From Chloroflexota bacterium (GTDB lineage: Bacteria > Chloroflexota > Anaerolineae > Aggregatilineales > Phototrophicaceae), in contig JAPPFH010000049.1 in the NCBI GenBank assembly GCA_028875185.1, positions 1 to 64,000 of the forward strand: 64,000 nt of DNA. Reading direction: 5' to 3'. Below are positions 17,588-26,695 of the stretch, one piece after another. A program made the position numbers and the translations under genes. The notes under the pieces are model-generated. The model made no database searches, had not been told where the DNA came from, and saw only the letters and a list, made by a program, of their open reading frames with translations. Each line of letters opens with the position of its first letter. The stretch's first letter is position 1.

Positions 17588-18946
17588 ATGTCGACGATTC
17601 TTCTAAAGAACATACGCTGCCTGGCGACAATGGACGATGAGCGGCGCGAGTTGCAGGGCGCTTGGCTTCTGATTCAGGACCGCGTCATCGCCAGCGTCGG
17701 CTCGGACGCGGACGCCCCGCCGGAAAGCGCCGATCGTGTTATTGATCTCTCCAATCACATCGTGCTGCCGGGCTTGGTCAATACCCATCACCATATGTTT
17801 CAAAGCTTGACGCGCGTGATGGCTCAGCAAGAAGACCTCTTCGGCTGGCTGCGCGCCTGTTATCCGCTCTGGGCGCGGATGCGGTCGGAACACGTCTATG
17901 CCGCCACCCGGCTGGCTATGGCCGAATTGCTGCTATCCGGCTGCACCACCGCCAGCGATCATCATTATGTCTTCCCCAACGATGTGAGCCTGGAAGATGA
18001 GATCCGCGCCGCGCAAGACATGGGCATTCGCTTTCATGCGGCGCGCGGCAGCATGAGCCTGGGCGAGGCGCAGGGCGGCCTGCCGCCAGACCGTTTAGTC
18101 GAACGCGAGGCCGATATCCTGCGCGACACGCAGCGTCTGATCGAGAGCTGGCACGACCCGGAACCGCAAGCAATGCTGCGTATTGTCGTCGCGCCCTGTT
18201 CGCCATTCAGCGTGACGGTGGATTTGATGCGCGATTCTGCGGCGCTTGCGCGGGCGTACAGCCTGCAGATGCATACGCACCTGGCGGAGACTGACGCCGA
18301 TGTGGCGTACAGCGTAGAACGATTTGGCATGCGTCCGGGCGATTATGTCGAAGATATGGGCTGGATCGGTGAAGACGTTTGGCATGCGCATTGCGTCAAA
18401 TTGAATGCTGAAGAAATCGCCCTCTTTGGACGCAGCGGCACCGGCGTCTGTCACTGTCCATCGTCGAATATGCGGTTGGCTTCAGGAATCGCGCCCATAC
18501 GCCAAATGCTCGATCAGCGCGTCAACGTCGGTTTGGGCGTCGATGGCTCAGCCTCCAACGACAGCGGGCATCTGCTGGGCGAAGCGCGGCAAGCGCTGCT
18601 AGCGGCGCGGGCGCAAGGCGATCCAGCGGGCATGAGCGCGCGCGAGGCGCTTCAAATAGCGACGCGCGGCGGCGCCGCCGTGCTCGGTCGGGACGACATC
18701 GGCCAAATCAAGCCAGGCATGTCGGCCGATGTCATCGCCTTTCGCCTTGACGGGCTCGGGTTGGCTGGCGCTTTGAGCGATCCGGTAGCGGCGCTGGTCT
18801 TCTGCCAGCCGCTGGCGGTCGAGCTTTCGATTATCAATGGAGTGATCGTGGTAGAAGACGGCAATCTGCTCGTAGCCGACCTGCGCCAGGTAATCGAAAA
18901 GCACAATCAATTGTCGGCGCAGTTGCTGCGGGGCGAGCGTTCATGA
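17588..18946 (+). CDS. 8-oxoguanine deaminase family amidohydrolase
   Basis: 452-residue amidohydrolase, (beta/alpha)8 barrel with one metal. Metal ligands and signatures visible: NTHHHMFQ (65-72), MHTHLAET, AHCVKLNAEE, GVCHCPSSNMRLASGIAP and GVDGSASNDSG, with the final Asp acting in catalysis. These match the 8-oxoguanine deaminase / hydroxy-s-triazine hydrolase branch rather than classical guanine deaminase. The expected reaction is 8-oxoguanine to urate plus ammonia. This would make urate directly from oxidised guanine and feed the xanthine-dehydrogenase-type genes downstream. It is the first gene of the purine locus, 18 bp before the adenine deaminase gene. Confidence 0.85.
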   Translation: MSTILLKNIRCLATMDDERRELQGAWLLIQDRVIASVGSDADAPPESADRVIDLSNHIVLPGLVNTHHHMFQSLTRVMAQQEDLFGWLRACYPLWARMRSEHVYAATRLAMAELLLSGCTTASDHHYVFPNDVSLEDEIRAAQDMGIRFHAARGSMSLGEAQGGLPPDRLVEREADILRDTQRLIESWHDPEPQAMLRIVVAPCSPFSVTVDLMRDSAALARAYSLQMHTHLAETDADVAYSVERFGMRPGDYVEDMGWIGEDVWHAHCVKLNAEEIALFGRSGTGVCHCPSSNMRLASGIAPIRQMLDQRVNVGLGVDGSASNDSGHLLGEARQALLAARAQGDPAGMSAREALQIATRGGAAVLGRDDIGQIKPGMSADVIAFRLDGLGLAGALSDPVAALVFCQPLAVELSIINGVIVVEDGNLLVADLRQVIEKHNQLSAQLLRGERS

Positions 18947-18964
18947 GCGACTGGAGGCGCGCGA

Positions 18965-20671
18965 ATGTCCATTGTTGATCGTCTCGCGGCCGCACGTGGC
19001 GATGTCGCGGCTGATCTTGTCCTGCGCAATGGTCAATTGGTCAATGTGATCAGCGGCGAGATTTACTTGACCGACATCGTCATCCATGACCGGCATGTCG
19101 TCGCCTTGGGCGCGGGTTACAGCGGACGGCGGGAAGTCGATCTCGCGGGCATGTTCGTCGCGCCTGGTCTGATTGACGCCCACGTTCATATCGAGAGCAG
19201 CTTGGTGACTCCGCCCGAATTCGCGCGCGCGGTGCTGCCGCATGGCGTGACCACCGTCGTCACCGATCCACATGAAATCGCCAATGTGTTGGGTCTTGAA
19301 GGCATGCGCTATATGCTGGAGCGCGCCAAAAACGTCCCCCTCAATATGTACGTGATGGCGTCAAGCTGCGTGCCCGCGACCGCTATGGAGACATCAGGCG
19401 CCCGCCTGGAAGCGGAAGATCTGGCGCAACTGGTCGATCATCCTTGGGTGCTCGGCTTGGCTGAGTTGATGAATTATCCTGCGGTGGCGCTCGGCGATGA
19501 AGGCATGTTGGACAAGATCGCGCTCTTCAAGGGGCGCGCGCTTGATGGTCACGCGCCGGCAATGACCGGTCTCATGCTCAATGCTTACGCAGCCGCCGGC
19601 GTCCAAAGCGAACACGAGTGCACGACAGTCGCTGAAGCGCGCGAGAAGCTGCGCTTGGGGCTGACGATATTCATCCGCGAAGGCACGACCACACGCAATC
19701 TCATGCCGCTGCTGCCCTTGATCACAGCGGAAAACCAGGCCGCCATCTGTTTCTGCACCGATGACCGAATGCCGGCCGACCTGATTGACGAAGGCTCGAT
19801 TGACCACATGCTGCGCGTCGCCATCCGCTCCGGCATTGATCCGATTATGGCCATCCGCATGGGCAGCTATAACAGCGCGCGGCACTTCGGCTTGAAGAAA
19901 CACGGGGCGGTGGCGCCGGGCAAATATGCCGATATCGTTGTCGTGCCGGATCTGCAAGACTTTCAACCCGCGCAGGTTTATCGCGGTGGAAATCTGGTTG
20001 CGCAGGATGGCAAGATGGTTGGCGAGCGCGGAGACTCTCGCCGGATCGATTTGCGAAGCACGATGAATATAAGCGCGGCGCCGCTAGACTTTTCAATCAA
20101 AGCGGGCGGAGGCCGAATCCGCGTCATCGGCGCCATAGCGGATCAAGTGGCGACCGAGCATTTGGTCGAAAGGGCGACGATCGTTGATGGATTCGCCGTC
20201 AGCGATGTTGAGCGAGATATTCTCAAGTTCGCCATGCTGGAGCGGCATCGGGCGAGCGGCAATATCGGCCTCGCATTCATCAAGGGCTTTGGCTTGCGGC
20301 GGGGCGCCATCGCCGGCAGCGTCGCGCATGATCATCACAATCTGGCCGTGATCGGCGTTGATGACGATAGCATGAAAAATGCGGTGGCGGCTGTTGTCGA
20401 AATGGGCGGCGGTCTCGCCGCTGTCGATGGCGGCGCCGTCTTGGCGCGCTTGCCCTTGCCAGTCGCCGGCTTGCTGAGCGAGTTGCCGATCGAAGCGGCG
20501 CGCGTTCAATATGACGGCCTGATCGAAGCGGCGCGGACGCTGGGAAATCGAATGAGCGATCCCTTCATGGCAATGAGTTTCATGGGGCTTGAGGTGATTC
20601 CCAAACTCAAACTGACCGATATGGGACTGGTGGATGTCGAACAATTCAAATTGGTTGATCTATTTGTCTGA
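18965..20671 (+). CDS. ade: Adenine deaminase
   Basis: 568 residues, the usual Ade length. It deaminates adenine to hypoxanthine with a binuclear metal centre. Visible motifs: PGLIDAHVHIESS, the GVTTVVTDPHEIANVLG strand, LDGHAPAMTG carrying a ligand histidine, a catalytic FCTDDR segment, and GAVAPGKYADIVVV. The C-terminal Ade-specific domain has RGAIAGSVAHDHHNLAVIG. It starts with ATG at 18965. Together with the preceding deaminase it forms a two-gene purine-deamination unit at the head of the locus. Confidence 0.96.
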   Translation: MSIVDRLAAARGDVAADLVLRNGQLVNVISGEIYLTDIVIHDRHVVALGAGYSGRREVDLAGMFVAPGLIDAHVHIESSLVTPPEFARAVLPHGVTTVVTDPHEIANVLGLEGMRYMLERAKNVPLNMYVMASSCVPATAMETSGARLEAEDLAQLVDHPWVLGLAELMNYPAVALGDEGMLDKIALFKGRALDGHAPAMTGLMLNAYAAAGVQSEHECTTVAEAREKLRLGLTIFIREGTTTRNLMPLLPLITAENQAAICFCTDDRMPADLIDEGSIDHMLRVAIRSGIDPIMAIRMGSYNSARHFGLKKHGAVAPGKYADIVVVPDLQDFQPAQVYRGGNLVAQDGKMVGERGDSRRIDLRSTMNISAAPLDFSIKAGGGRIRVIGAIADQVATEHLVERATIVDGFAVSDVERDILKFAMLERHRASGNIGLAFIKGFGLRRGAIAGSVAHDHHNLAVIGVDDDSMKNAVAAVVEMGGGLAAVDGGAVLARLPLPVAGLLSELPIEAARVQYDGLIEAARTLGNRMSDPFMAMSFMGLEVIPKLKLTDMGLVDVEQFKLVDLFV

Positions 20672-20746
20672 AAGGGCGTCACAATTTTTGTCATTTTATG
20701 CTAAAGTGTCAGCGTTTCGCAAAAGTGCTAATGGTCAGGGCGGGGC

Positions 20747-21961
20747 ATGGTAGACCACACAAAACTGCAAGAATTGCGCCATCACGTTGAAGAGCAACGC
20801 AATGAGATCATCGCCTTCTTGCGTGAGATCTGCGCCATCCCAAGTATGGAGAATCAGATCCGCGCTTGTGGCGAGCGCATCGCTGACGAGATGAAGCGGC
20901 TCGGCTACGATGATGTATTCTGGGACAAGATGGGCAACATCGTCGGCGTCATCGGCGCTGGCGACCGTATCCTGCTATACGACAGCCACATCGACACGGT
21001 CGGCATTGGCGATCCCGATGAGTGGGAATGGGACCCGTTCGAGGGCAAGATCGAAAACGGCATCCTCTATGCGCGCGGCGCTTGTGATGAAAAAGGCAGC
21101 ACCCCGGGCATGGTTTATGGCTTGGCGCTGGCGCGCGATCTGGGCCTGCTCGATGGATACACCGCCTATTATTTCGGCAACATGGAAGAATGGAACGACG
21201 GGCAAGCGCCCCACGCCTTTGTCCAGACCGAGGGCGTCAAACCGGATTTCGTCGTGATTGGCGAGCCCACCAAAATGCAGATCTACCGCGGGCATAAGGG
21301 GCGGGTGGAATTCAAGATCGTCGCCAAAGGCAAGAGCGCTCACGCCGCCAGCAATTATCTCGGCGACAACGCCATTTATAAACTGCTGCCCATCATTGAA
21401 CGCATCAGCCACATCGAGCCGGAGCTCGGCGATCACGACTTTCTCGGTCAAGGGCGGATCACCGTCACCGATATGGAAGTCAAGACGCCCAGCATCAACG
21501 CTGTGCCCGATGAGGCAGTCATTTATGTCGACCGGCGAATCACCTTCGGCGAAGCGCCGGACGTAGAATTAAAGCGGCTTCAAGCGATTATCGGCGAGCG
21601 CGATGATATCCACGCCGAAATCCTGGTTTATGACGAGCCAAGCTATACCGGCTTCGTCTTCCCGCTGGACAAGATTTATCCCGCTTGGGCATACGAAGAA
21701 GACGAACCGATTGTGCGGGCGGGCTTATCCGCGGCTGAGGTGCTTTACGGACATGCGGACAGCGGCAAGTGGGATTTCTCCACCAATGGCATTTATTGGG
21801 CGGGCAAAGCCGGCATCCCGAGCATCGGCTTCGCGCCGGGCAACGAGATTCACGCCCATACCGTGCTGGACCAGGTGCCGCTGGAAGATGTCGTGCGCTC
21901 GACCGAATGGTACGCGCTCTTCCCGGCGATATTGCAGCAAACGCTGAATGGCGCAGGGTAA
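20747..21961 (+). CDS. ygeY: YgeY-type M20-family hydrolase
   Basis: 404 residues of the M20/ArgE/DapE metallohydrolase fold. Metal-binding elements: DSHIDTVG (79-86), GACDEKGS (111-118) and the catalytic glutamate pair in NMEEWNDG (145-152). The GIPSIGFAPGNEIHAHTVLDQV ending supplies the last histidine. These features fit the selenium-metabolism-linked YgeY subfamily, which travels with YgeW, carbamate kinase and SsnA. Its in vivo reaction is not settled by sequence; hydrolysis of a ureido- or acylated amino acid from purine-ring breakdown is a reasonable guess. It starts with ATG at 20747, after a 75-bp AT-rich gap that may hold a promoter. Confidence 0.88.
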   Translation: MVDHTKLQELRHHVEEQRNEIIAFLREICAIPSMENQIRACGERIADEMKRLGYDDVFWDKMGNIVGVIGAGDRILLYDSHIDTVGIGDPDEWEWDPFEGKIENGILYARGACDEKGSTPGMVYGLALARDLGLLDGYTAYYFGNMEEWNDGQAPHAFVQTEGVKPDFVVIGEPTKMQIYRGHKGRVEFKIVAKGKSAHAASNYLGDNAIYKLLPIIERISHIEPELGDHDFLGQGRITVTDMEVKTPSINAVPDEAVIYVDRRITFGEAPDVELKRLQAIIGERDDIHAEILVYDEPSYTGFVFPLDKIYPAWAYEEDEPIVRAGLSAAEVLYGHADSGKWDFSTNGIYWAGKAGIPSIGFAPGNEIHAHTVLDQVPLEDVVRSTEWYALFPAILQQTLNGAG

Positions 21962-21975
21962 AGACAGAACGACCT

Positions 21976-22044
21976 GTAGGGGCGAGGCGGTGTCTCGCGC
22001 GCAATGGGAAGAATCTGTAGGGGCGAGACGGTGTCTCGTCCGCG
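21976..22044. repeat. Two GTAGGGGCGA hairpin repeats in tandem
   Basis: Two copies of GTAGGGGCGAg-c-GGT-GTCTCG lie 41 bp apart in the 125-bp gap between ygeY and the carbamoyltransferase gene. The second forms an 8-bp stem (22022-22029 with 22033-22040) around a GGT loop. The first is degenerate. The same GGT-loop hairpin occurs at 59504-59524. Confidence 0.75.
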
Positions 22045-22086
22045 AATCATAGCTAATGCCGGGTTGGAATTGCACAGGAGCGAGCA

Positions 22087-23067
22087 ATGCAAACGGACCT
22101 GCGAGGTCGGGACCTCATCAGCACACAAGACTGGTCAAGAGAAGAGATTGAGACGCTGCTTGATGTCGCCTGGGACCTGAAGCGAAAACGGGCTTTGGGC
22201 GAGCCCCACGCTCTGCTGCGCGACAAAGTGCTGGCGCTGCTCTTTTTCTTCACCAGCACGCGCACGCGCATCAGCTTTGAAGCGGGCATGGCGCAATTGG
22301 GCGGTCATGCCCAATTCATCGACAGCACAACAACGCAGATCAGCCATGGCGATACCGCAAAAGAGATCGGCGAAATCGTTGGTCGTTATACCGATGGCAT
22401 TGCCATACGTCAATGCGACTGGGGCATCGGCAACGCCTACATCAACGCGGTCGCCGACGCCAGCCGCGTGCCGGTTCTGAATATGCAATGCGAGGTTTAT
22501 CATCCCTTTCAGATTCTGGCCGATCTGATGACCATCCAGGAGAAGTTTGGGCGCGACCTGCGCGGAAAGACTATCAATATCAGTTGGGCTTACGCCTCGA
22601 GCTACCAAAAGCCGATCTCGGTGCCGCAGAGCTTGGTCTTGTTGATGTCGCGTTTTGGCATGAATGTACGCCTGACGCGGCCGCCGGAATACAAACTGAT
22701 GCCCGACATCGTCGACCAGGCGAAGGAAAATACGGCGAGGCACGGCGGTTCCTTCGAAATCCTGGATGATTTCGCTGCCGGGTTCGCCGGCGCCGATATC
22801 CTCTATCCCAAGAGTTGGGGCAGCTGGCTGACCACCGAAGACGATGATGAGTCAGCCGAAATCGGCGCCAGGTATACCGATTGGATCGCTGATGACCGGC
22901 GCATGGCTCTTGCCAACGACGACGCCATCTATATGCATTGCCTGCCGGCCGATCGCAATATCGAGGTTACCGACAGCGTCATCGATGGAGCGCAAAGCGT
23001 CGTCTATGATGAAGCGGAGAATCGCCTGCATGTACAGAAGGCGGCCATGGCGCTGACAATGCGCTAA
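22087..23067 (+). CDS. ygeW: Knotted carbamoyltransferase, YgeW/acetylornithine-transcarbamoylase class
   Basis: 326 residues of the aspartate/ornithine transcarbamoylase fold. Carbamoyl-phosphate binding: STRTR (57-61), HPFQ (139-142) and MHCLPAD (about 283). The second-substrate loop reads ADILYPKSWGSW, which resembles YgeW/AOTCase knotted enzymes and not the DVWxSMG of ornithine transcarbamoylase. With carbamate kinase next door it probably works in the degradative direction, cleaving a carbamoyl group from a ureido intermediate to give carbamoyl phosphate. It is shorter than E. coli YgeW. A biosynthetic acetylornithine role cannot be excluded, but no other arginine gene is nearby. Confidence 0.82.
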   Translation: MQTDLRGRDLISTQDWSREEIETLLDVAWDLKRKRALGEPHALLRDKVLALLFFFTSTRTRISFEAGMAQLGGHAQFIDSTTTQISHGDTAKEIGEIVGRYTDGIAIRQCDWGIGNAYINAVADASRVPVLNMQCEVYHPFQILADLMTIQEKFGRDLRGKTINISWAYASSYQKPISVPQSLVLLMSRFGMNVRLTRPPEYKLMPDIVDQAKENTARHGGSFEILDDFAAGFAGADILYPKSWGSWLTTEDDDESAEIGARYTDWIADDRRMALANDDAIYMHCLPADRNIEVTDSVIDGAQSVVYDEAENRLHVQKAAMALTMR

Positions 23068-23126
23068 TCGGTACAGGCGCAATTAAGATTCGCCGATGCC
23101 GGGGCGCGCAATGAGAGCGACCGACG

Positions 23127-24086
23127 ATGATTGACAAATTGGTGGTGGTGGCGATCGGTGGCAACTCGCTCATACCGGACCCGCTCAACCCGCATATTGA
23201 CGAGCAATGGGAAGCGGTGCGCGAGACTTGCCGTCATATCGCCGATATGATCGCCGATGGCTGGCAGGTGATCATCACCCACGGCAATGGTCCCCAGGTC
23301 GGTTATATCATGCAGCGTTCCGAGATCGCCCTGCGCGAAGCTGGCATCCACGATGTGCCGCTCGATCTGGTGGTGGCGGATACCCAAGGCAGCATCGGTT
23401 ACATGCTGCAACAGGCGCTGGATAATTCGCTGCGCCGCGTGGGCATGAATCACACCGTCGCCACCATCATTACGCAGATGCGCGTCGATCCAGCGGACCC
23501 CGCCTTTGATCATCCAGACAAGCCGGTCGGCGGCTTCATGACGGCGGAAGAAGCAAAGAAAGCGCAGGCAGAGGGCTGGCAAGTCTTTGAGGATGCCGGC
23601 CGCGGCTGGCGGCGCGTCGTCGCCTCGCCCAAGCCCTTGGTGGTAAATGAGATCAACGCGATTCAGGCGCTGGTGCTGGCTGGATATATCGTCATCGTCT
23701 GCGGCGGCGGCGGCGTGCCGGTCGTGCGCAATGAAGTCGGCAGCCTGCGCGGCATCGCGGCCGTGATAGACAAAGACCGCGCGAGCAGCCTGCTGGCCCA
23801 GACCTTGCGCGCCGATCTGCTTCTGATTTCAACCGGCGTGGAAAAAGTCTGTCTCGATTTCAACACGGCGCGCGAGCGCGCGCTGGATGAAATGACGCTG
23901 GAGCAGGCGCGCCGTTATCTGGACGAGGGACATTTTGCTCGCGGCAGCATGCTGCCCAAGATCGAAGCCGCCGTTGACTTTGTGCACAATGGCGGACCGC
24001 GCGCAATCATTACCAATCCAGCCAATATCACGCGCGCGCTGCACAGCGAAACCGGCACGCGAATCGTCCCCGGCGGCTCGGGTTAA
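23127..24086 (+). CDS. arcC: Carbamate kinase
   Basis: 319 residues of the amino-acid kinase fold. AIGGNSLIPD (9-18), THGNGPQVGYIMQRSE, VNEINAIQALVLAGYIVIVCGGGGVPV and AVIDKDRASSLLAQTL are all family signatures. It transfers phosphate from carbamoyl phosphate to ADP, releasing ammonia and CO2. This is the ATP-yielding last step of arginine-deiminase and purine/allantoin-type degradation. There is no arcA or arcB in the window, so the partner is most likely the carbamoyltransferase 59 bp upstream. The E. coli yge-cluster equivalent is yqeA. Confidence 0.95.
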   Translation: MIDKLVVVAIGGNSLIPDPLNPHIDEQWEAVRETCRHIADMIADGWQVIITHGNGPQVGYIMQRSEIALREAGIHDVPLDLVVADTQGSIGYMLQQALDNSLRRVGMNHTVATIITQMRVDPADPAFDHPDKPVGGFMTAEEAKKAQAEGWQVFEDAGRGWRRVVASPKPLVVNEINAIQALVLAGYIVIVCGGGGVPVVRNEVGSLRGIAAVIDKDRASSLLAQTLRADLLLISTGVEKVCLDFNTARERALDEMTLEQARRYLDEGHFARGSMLPKIEAAVDFVHNGGPRAIITNPANITRALHSETGTRIVPGGSG

Positions 24087-24144
24087 GGGCGAAAAGGGTG
24101 TATAAGCTGATTACGGGTCTCTTGCCGACAAAGAAAAGAGCATA

Positions 24145-25401
24145 ATGGCGGACGTAAAGGAACTGCGCTGTGTCATCGGCGGCTGTCGCTATGGGGTCGA
24201 TGACGTCAGCTATACCTGCCCGGTACATGGTGAAGTGGCGACGCTTGATATCCTCTACGATTACCCCGCTCTGCGCGCCCAACTCGACCGCGACGCCATA
24301 AGCGCCTCGCCCCGCGCCGATTGCTGGCGCTACAAGGCGCTGTTGCCGCTGGCGCCGGCGGCGGCGGTTCCGCCACTGGCCGTGGGTTGGACGCCGCTCT
24401 ATGATGCGCCGCGAATCGCGCGGAGTCTTGGGCTGCGCCGCGTCTTCGTGAAGGACGATGGCGCCAACCCCACCGGTTCGCTTAAAGACCGCGCCAGCGC
24501 GCTTGTGTTGGCGCGCGCCCTGGAGTTGGGCTTCCGCACGGTGAGCGCCGCCAGCACGGGCAACGCGGCGGCCGCTTTGGCTGGTTTGGGCGCATCGCTG
24601 CCGGATATCGACATCGTCATATTCGTGCCGGCGAGCGCGCCCGAAGCCAAGATCGCGCAGCTGCTCGTCTATGGCGCCCATGTGCTCTTGATCGACGGCA
24701 GCTATGATCAGGCTTTTGACCTGTGCCAGGCGACCTGCGCCGCGCGCCAATGGTATTCACGCAATACGGGCGTCAATCCCTTCACGACCGAAGGCAAGAA
24801 GACGGTCGCTTTGGAAATCGCCGAGCAGTTGAATTGGCGCGCGCCCGATGTCGTCGCCGTCAGCGTCGGCGATGGCAGCATCATCAGCGGCATTCACAAG
24901 GGATTCCGAGATTTGCTTGAACTGGGCTGGATAGACGCGATGCCGCGGCTGATCGGCGTCCAGGCTGAAGGCAGCGCTGTATTAGCCAATGCCTACAAGC
25001 GGGGCATCGCAGCGCAAGACATCCGGCCAGCGGAAGCGGCGACCATCGCTGACAGCATCGGCGCCTCCCTGCCGCGCGATCGCGCCAAGGCTCTGCGAGC
25101 GGTTCGCCACAGTGGCGGCGGCTTCGTCACCGTCTCCGATGCCGAGATTCTGGCGGCGATTCCCGAATTCGCTCAGCTTTGCGGCGTCTTCGCCGAACCA
25201 GCGGCAGCCGCGGCTTACGCCGGCTTGAAGTCTGCGGTGAATGCCGGTCTTATTGATAGCGGCGAGAGTGTTTGCATCGTGAGCACTGGGCTAGGTTTGA
25301 AAGACATCGCGCGCGCGCGCGAATCGGCGCGCGGCGGGATGCTGGTGGCGGCTGATCGCGAGTCGGTAGAGAATGCGCTGAGCAAGGCCGGGCTAATATG
25401 A
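24145..25401 (+). CDS. Threonine synthase-like PLP enzyme
   Basis: 418-residue fold-type II PLP enzyme. The N-terminus has a Cys/His cluster (C9, C14, C25, H28) suggesting a small zinc ribbon, as in many threonine synthases. The PLP lysine is K114 in GANPTGSLKDRAS, and the phosphate-binding ASTGNAAAALAG loop follows. Threonine synthase (O-phosphohomoserine to threonine) is the default name. The setting, between carbamate kinase and a second PLP enzyme in a purine locus that lacks ygeX, allows an alternative: beta-elimination of a diamino- or ureido-amino acid. It overlaps the next gene by 4 bp (ATGA). Confidence 0.8.
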   Translation: MADVKELRCVIGGCRYGVDDVSYTCPVHGEVATLDILYDYPALRAQLDRDAISASPRADCWRYKALLPLAPAAAVPPLAVGWTPLYDAPRIARSLGLRRVFVKDDGANPTGSLKDRASALVLARALELGFRTVSAASTGNAAAALAGLGASLPDIDIVIFVPASAPEAKIAQLLVYGAHVLLIDGSYDQAFDLCQATCAARQWYSRNTGVNPFTTEGKKTVALEIAEQLNWRAPDVVAVSVGDGSIISGIHKGFRDLLELGWIDAMPRLIGVQAEGSAVLANAYKRGIAAQDIRPAEAATIADSIGASLPRDRAKALRAVRHSGGGFVTVSDAEILAAIPEFAQLCGVFAEPAAAAAYAGLKSAVNAGLIDSGESVCIVSTGLGLKDIARARESARGGMLVAADRESVENALSKAGLI

Positions 25402-26447
25402 CGGCGCGCCCGACCTACTCAATCGTGGCGCCGGTATACAACGAGGCGGGCAATCTGCGCCGATTCTATGCCGCAGTGCTTGAAGCGCTTGATTCTACGG
25501 GCGAGAGCTGGGAATTGATTTTTGTTGATGACGGCTGTTCTGATGGCTCGCATGCGCGGATGATCGAGCTGGCGCGGCAGGATGAGCGCTTGCGCGTCAT
25601 CAGCTTCGCGCGCAATTTCGGCCACCAGATCGCGGTGACGGCCGGCATTGATTACGCCAGCGGCGACGCGATCATCCTCATTGACTCTGATATGCAAGAT
25701 CCACCGGCTGTGATACCGCGCCTGATCGCCAAGTGGAAGGACGGTTACGACGTGGTTTACGCGGTGCGCGCGCGGCGCAAAGGCGAGAGCCGCTGGAAAA
25801 TGATCAGCGCCAAGATATTTTACCGGCTGATTCATCGAATTACCGACATCAACATTCCGGTTGACACCGGCGATTTTCGCCTGATGGACGCGCGGGTGGC
25901 GCGTGTTTTGCGGCAAATGCGCGAACATCGCCGTTTCATCCGCGGCATGACCAGTTGGGTGGGCTACAAGCAGACCGGCGTCGAATATGTGCGCGAGCGG
26001 CGGATCTGGGGCGAGACCAAATATCCGCTGGGCAAAATGATCGCCTTCGCCCTGGATGCGGTTACCAGCTTTTCTTTCTTTCCGCTGCAGATTATGATTT
26101 ACATCAGTTTGATTTTGGCGCTGCTTTCACTGCTGGTGGGTTTGGTGATCTCCGGTTTGCGTCTCGCCTTTGGCGAGGAATTCTTCGGAGGTCAGGCGAC
26201 CACGATTGTATTGCTGCTGCTTTTGAGTTCGTTTCAGCTCTTTTTCTTGTTCATCATTGGCCAGTACGTCGCGCGCACCTATGACGAATCGCGCGACCGC
26301 CCGCTTTATGTTGTCGCGTCAACCCATGGCTTGGATGAAGCGCCCGCGGAGAATCAGCGCGGCAGCGGCAATGTCGCGTCAAGGCTGGCAAAGGACGATC
26401 CGATGACTGAACGGCGGAGGAAGGTCGCGGGCGATGCCGGCGGATAA
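25398..26447 (+). CDS. Family 2 glycosyltransferase, DPM1/GtrB type, with two C-terminal membrane helices
   Basis: 349 residues. The GT-A domain has SIVAPVYNEAGNL, the FVDDGCSDGS motif, and DSDMQDPP as the DxD metal site. The PVDTGDFRLMDARV segment is characteristic of polyprenyl-phosphate glucosyl- or mannosyl-transferases. Two hydrophobic helices (about 225-250 and 270-295) anchor it in the cytoplasmic membrane. It would transfer a sugar from a nucleotide donor to a polyprenyl phosphate. It starts inside the stop of the preceding PLP gene (4-bp overlap), so it is firmly in the operon although it has no obvious purine role. Confidence 0.9.
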   Translation: MTARPTYSIVAPVYNEAGNLRRFYAAVLEALDSTGESWELIFVDDGCSDGSHARMIELARQDERLRVISFARNFGHQIAVTAGIDYASGDAIILIDSDMQDPPAVIPRLIAKWKDGYDVVYAVRARRKGESRWKMISAKIFYRLIHRITDINIPVDTGDFRLMDARVARVLRQMREHRRFIRGMTSWVGYKQTGVEYVRERRIWGETKYPLGKMIAFALDAVTSFSFFPLQIMIYISLILALLSLLVGLVISGLRLAFGEEFFGGQATTIVLLLLLSSFQLFFLFIIGQYVARTYDESRDRPLYVVASTHGLDEAPAENQRGSGNVASRLAKDDPMTERRRKVAGDAGG

Positions 26448-26685
26448 GAGCGACCAACTTGCCTTGGTGCAACAATATCAGGGTCTGGTCGAAGCTTATG
26501 AAGCGCTCGACCGTCGGATTGACGAGCTCGTCAGCGCGAGCCGCGTCTCGCGGGATGAGATGTCGGCGGCCGATCTGCGCCGATACCGCGAATTGGCGCG
26601 GCAGCGGGCGGAAATGCTGAGCGATATGCGTCTGCTTGAGCAGCAGTTGGATTTGTCGGGAGACGATGCGCCAGGCGCGGACTAA
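26434..26685 (+). CDS. Small coiled-coil protein of unknown function
   Basis: 83 residues, almost entirely charged helix with heptad-like spacing (YEALDRRIDELV, then LRRYRELARQRAEMLSDMRLLEQQLDL), so a short coiled coil is likely. It overlaps the 3' end of the glycosyltransferase gene by 14 bp and ends 10 bp before the next start. That tight packing is the main argument that it is real. No signal peptide, membrane segment or catalytic motif is present. It might stabilise or regulate one of the neighbouring enzymes. Confidence 0.65.
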   Translation: MPADKSDQLALVQQYQGLVEAYEALDRRIDELVSASRVSRDEMSAADLRRYRELARQRAEMLSDMRLLEQQLDLSGDDAPGAD

Positions 26686-26695
26686 GGAGCGATCG

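Noticed and set aside
17574..17590. Third Rex site before the 8-oxoguanine deaminase gene
   Set aside because: TTGTGAC is present but the right half-site does not resemble TTCACAA.
20672..20746. Promoter upstream of ygeY
   Set aside because: TTGTCA (20688-20693) and TATGCT/TAAAGT are present but no pair has acceptable spacing, so no promoter is annotated.
22087..23067. Ordinary ornithine carbamoyltransferase (argF)
   Set aside because: The DVWxSMG ornithine motif is absent and the SWGSW loop fits knotted carbamoyltransferases; the partner gene is carbamate kinase in a catabolic set.
24145..25401. Calling this gene ygeX (diaminopropionate ammonia-lyase)
   Set aside because: The N-terminal Cys/His cluster and GANPTGSLKDR context fit threonine synthase better; the ygeX idea is kept only as a hypothesis.
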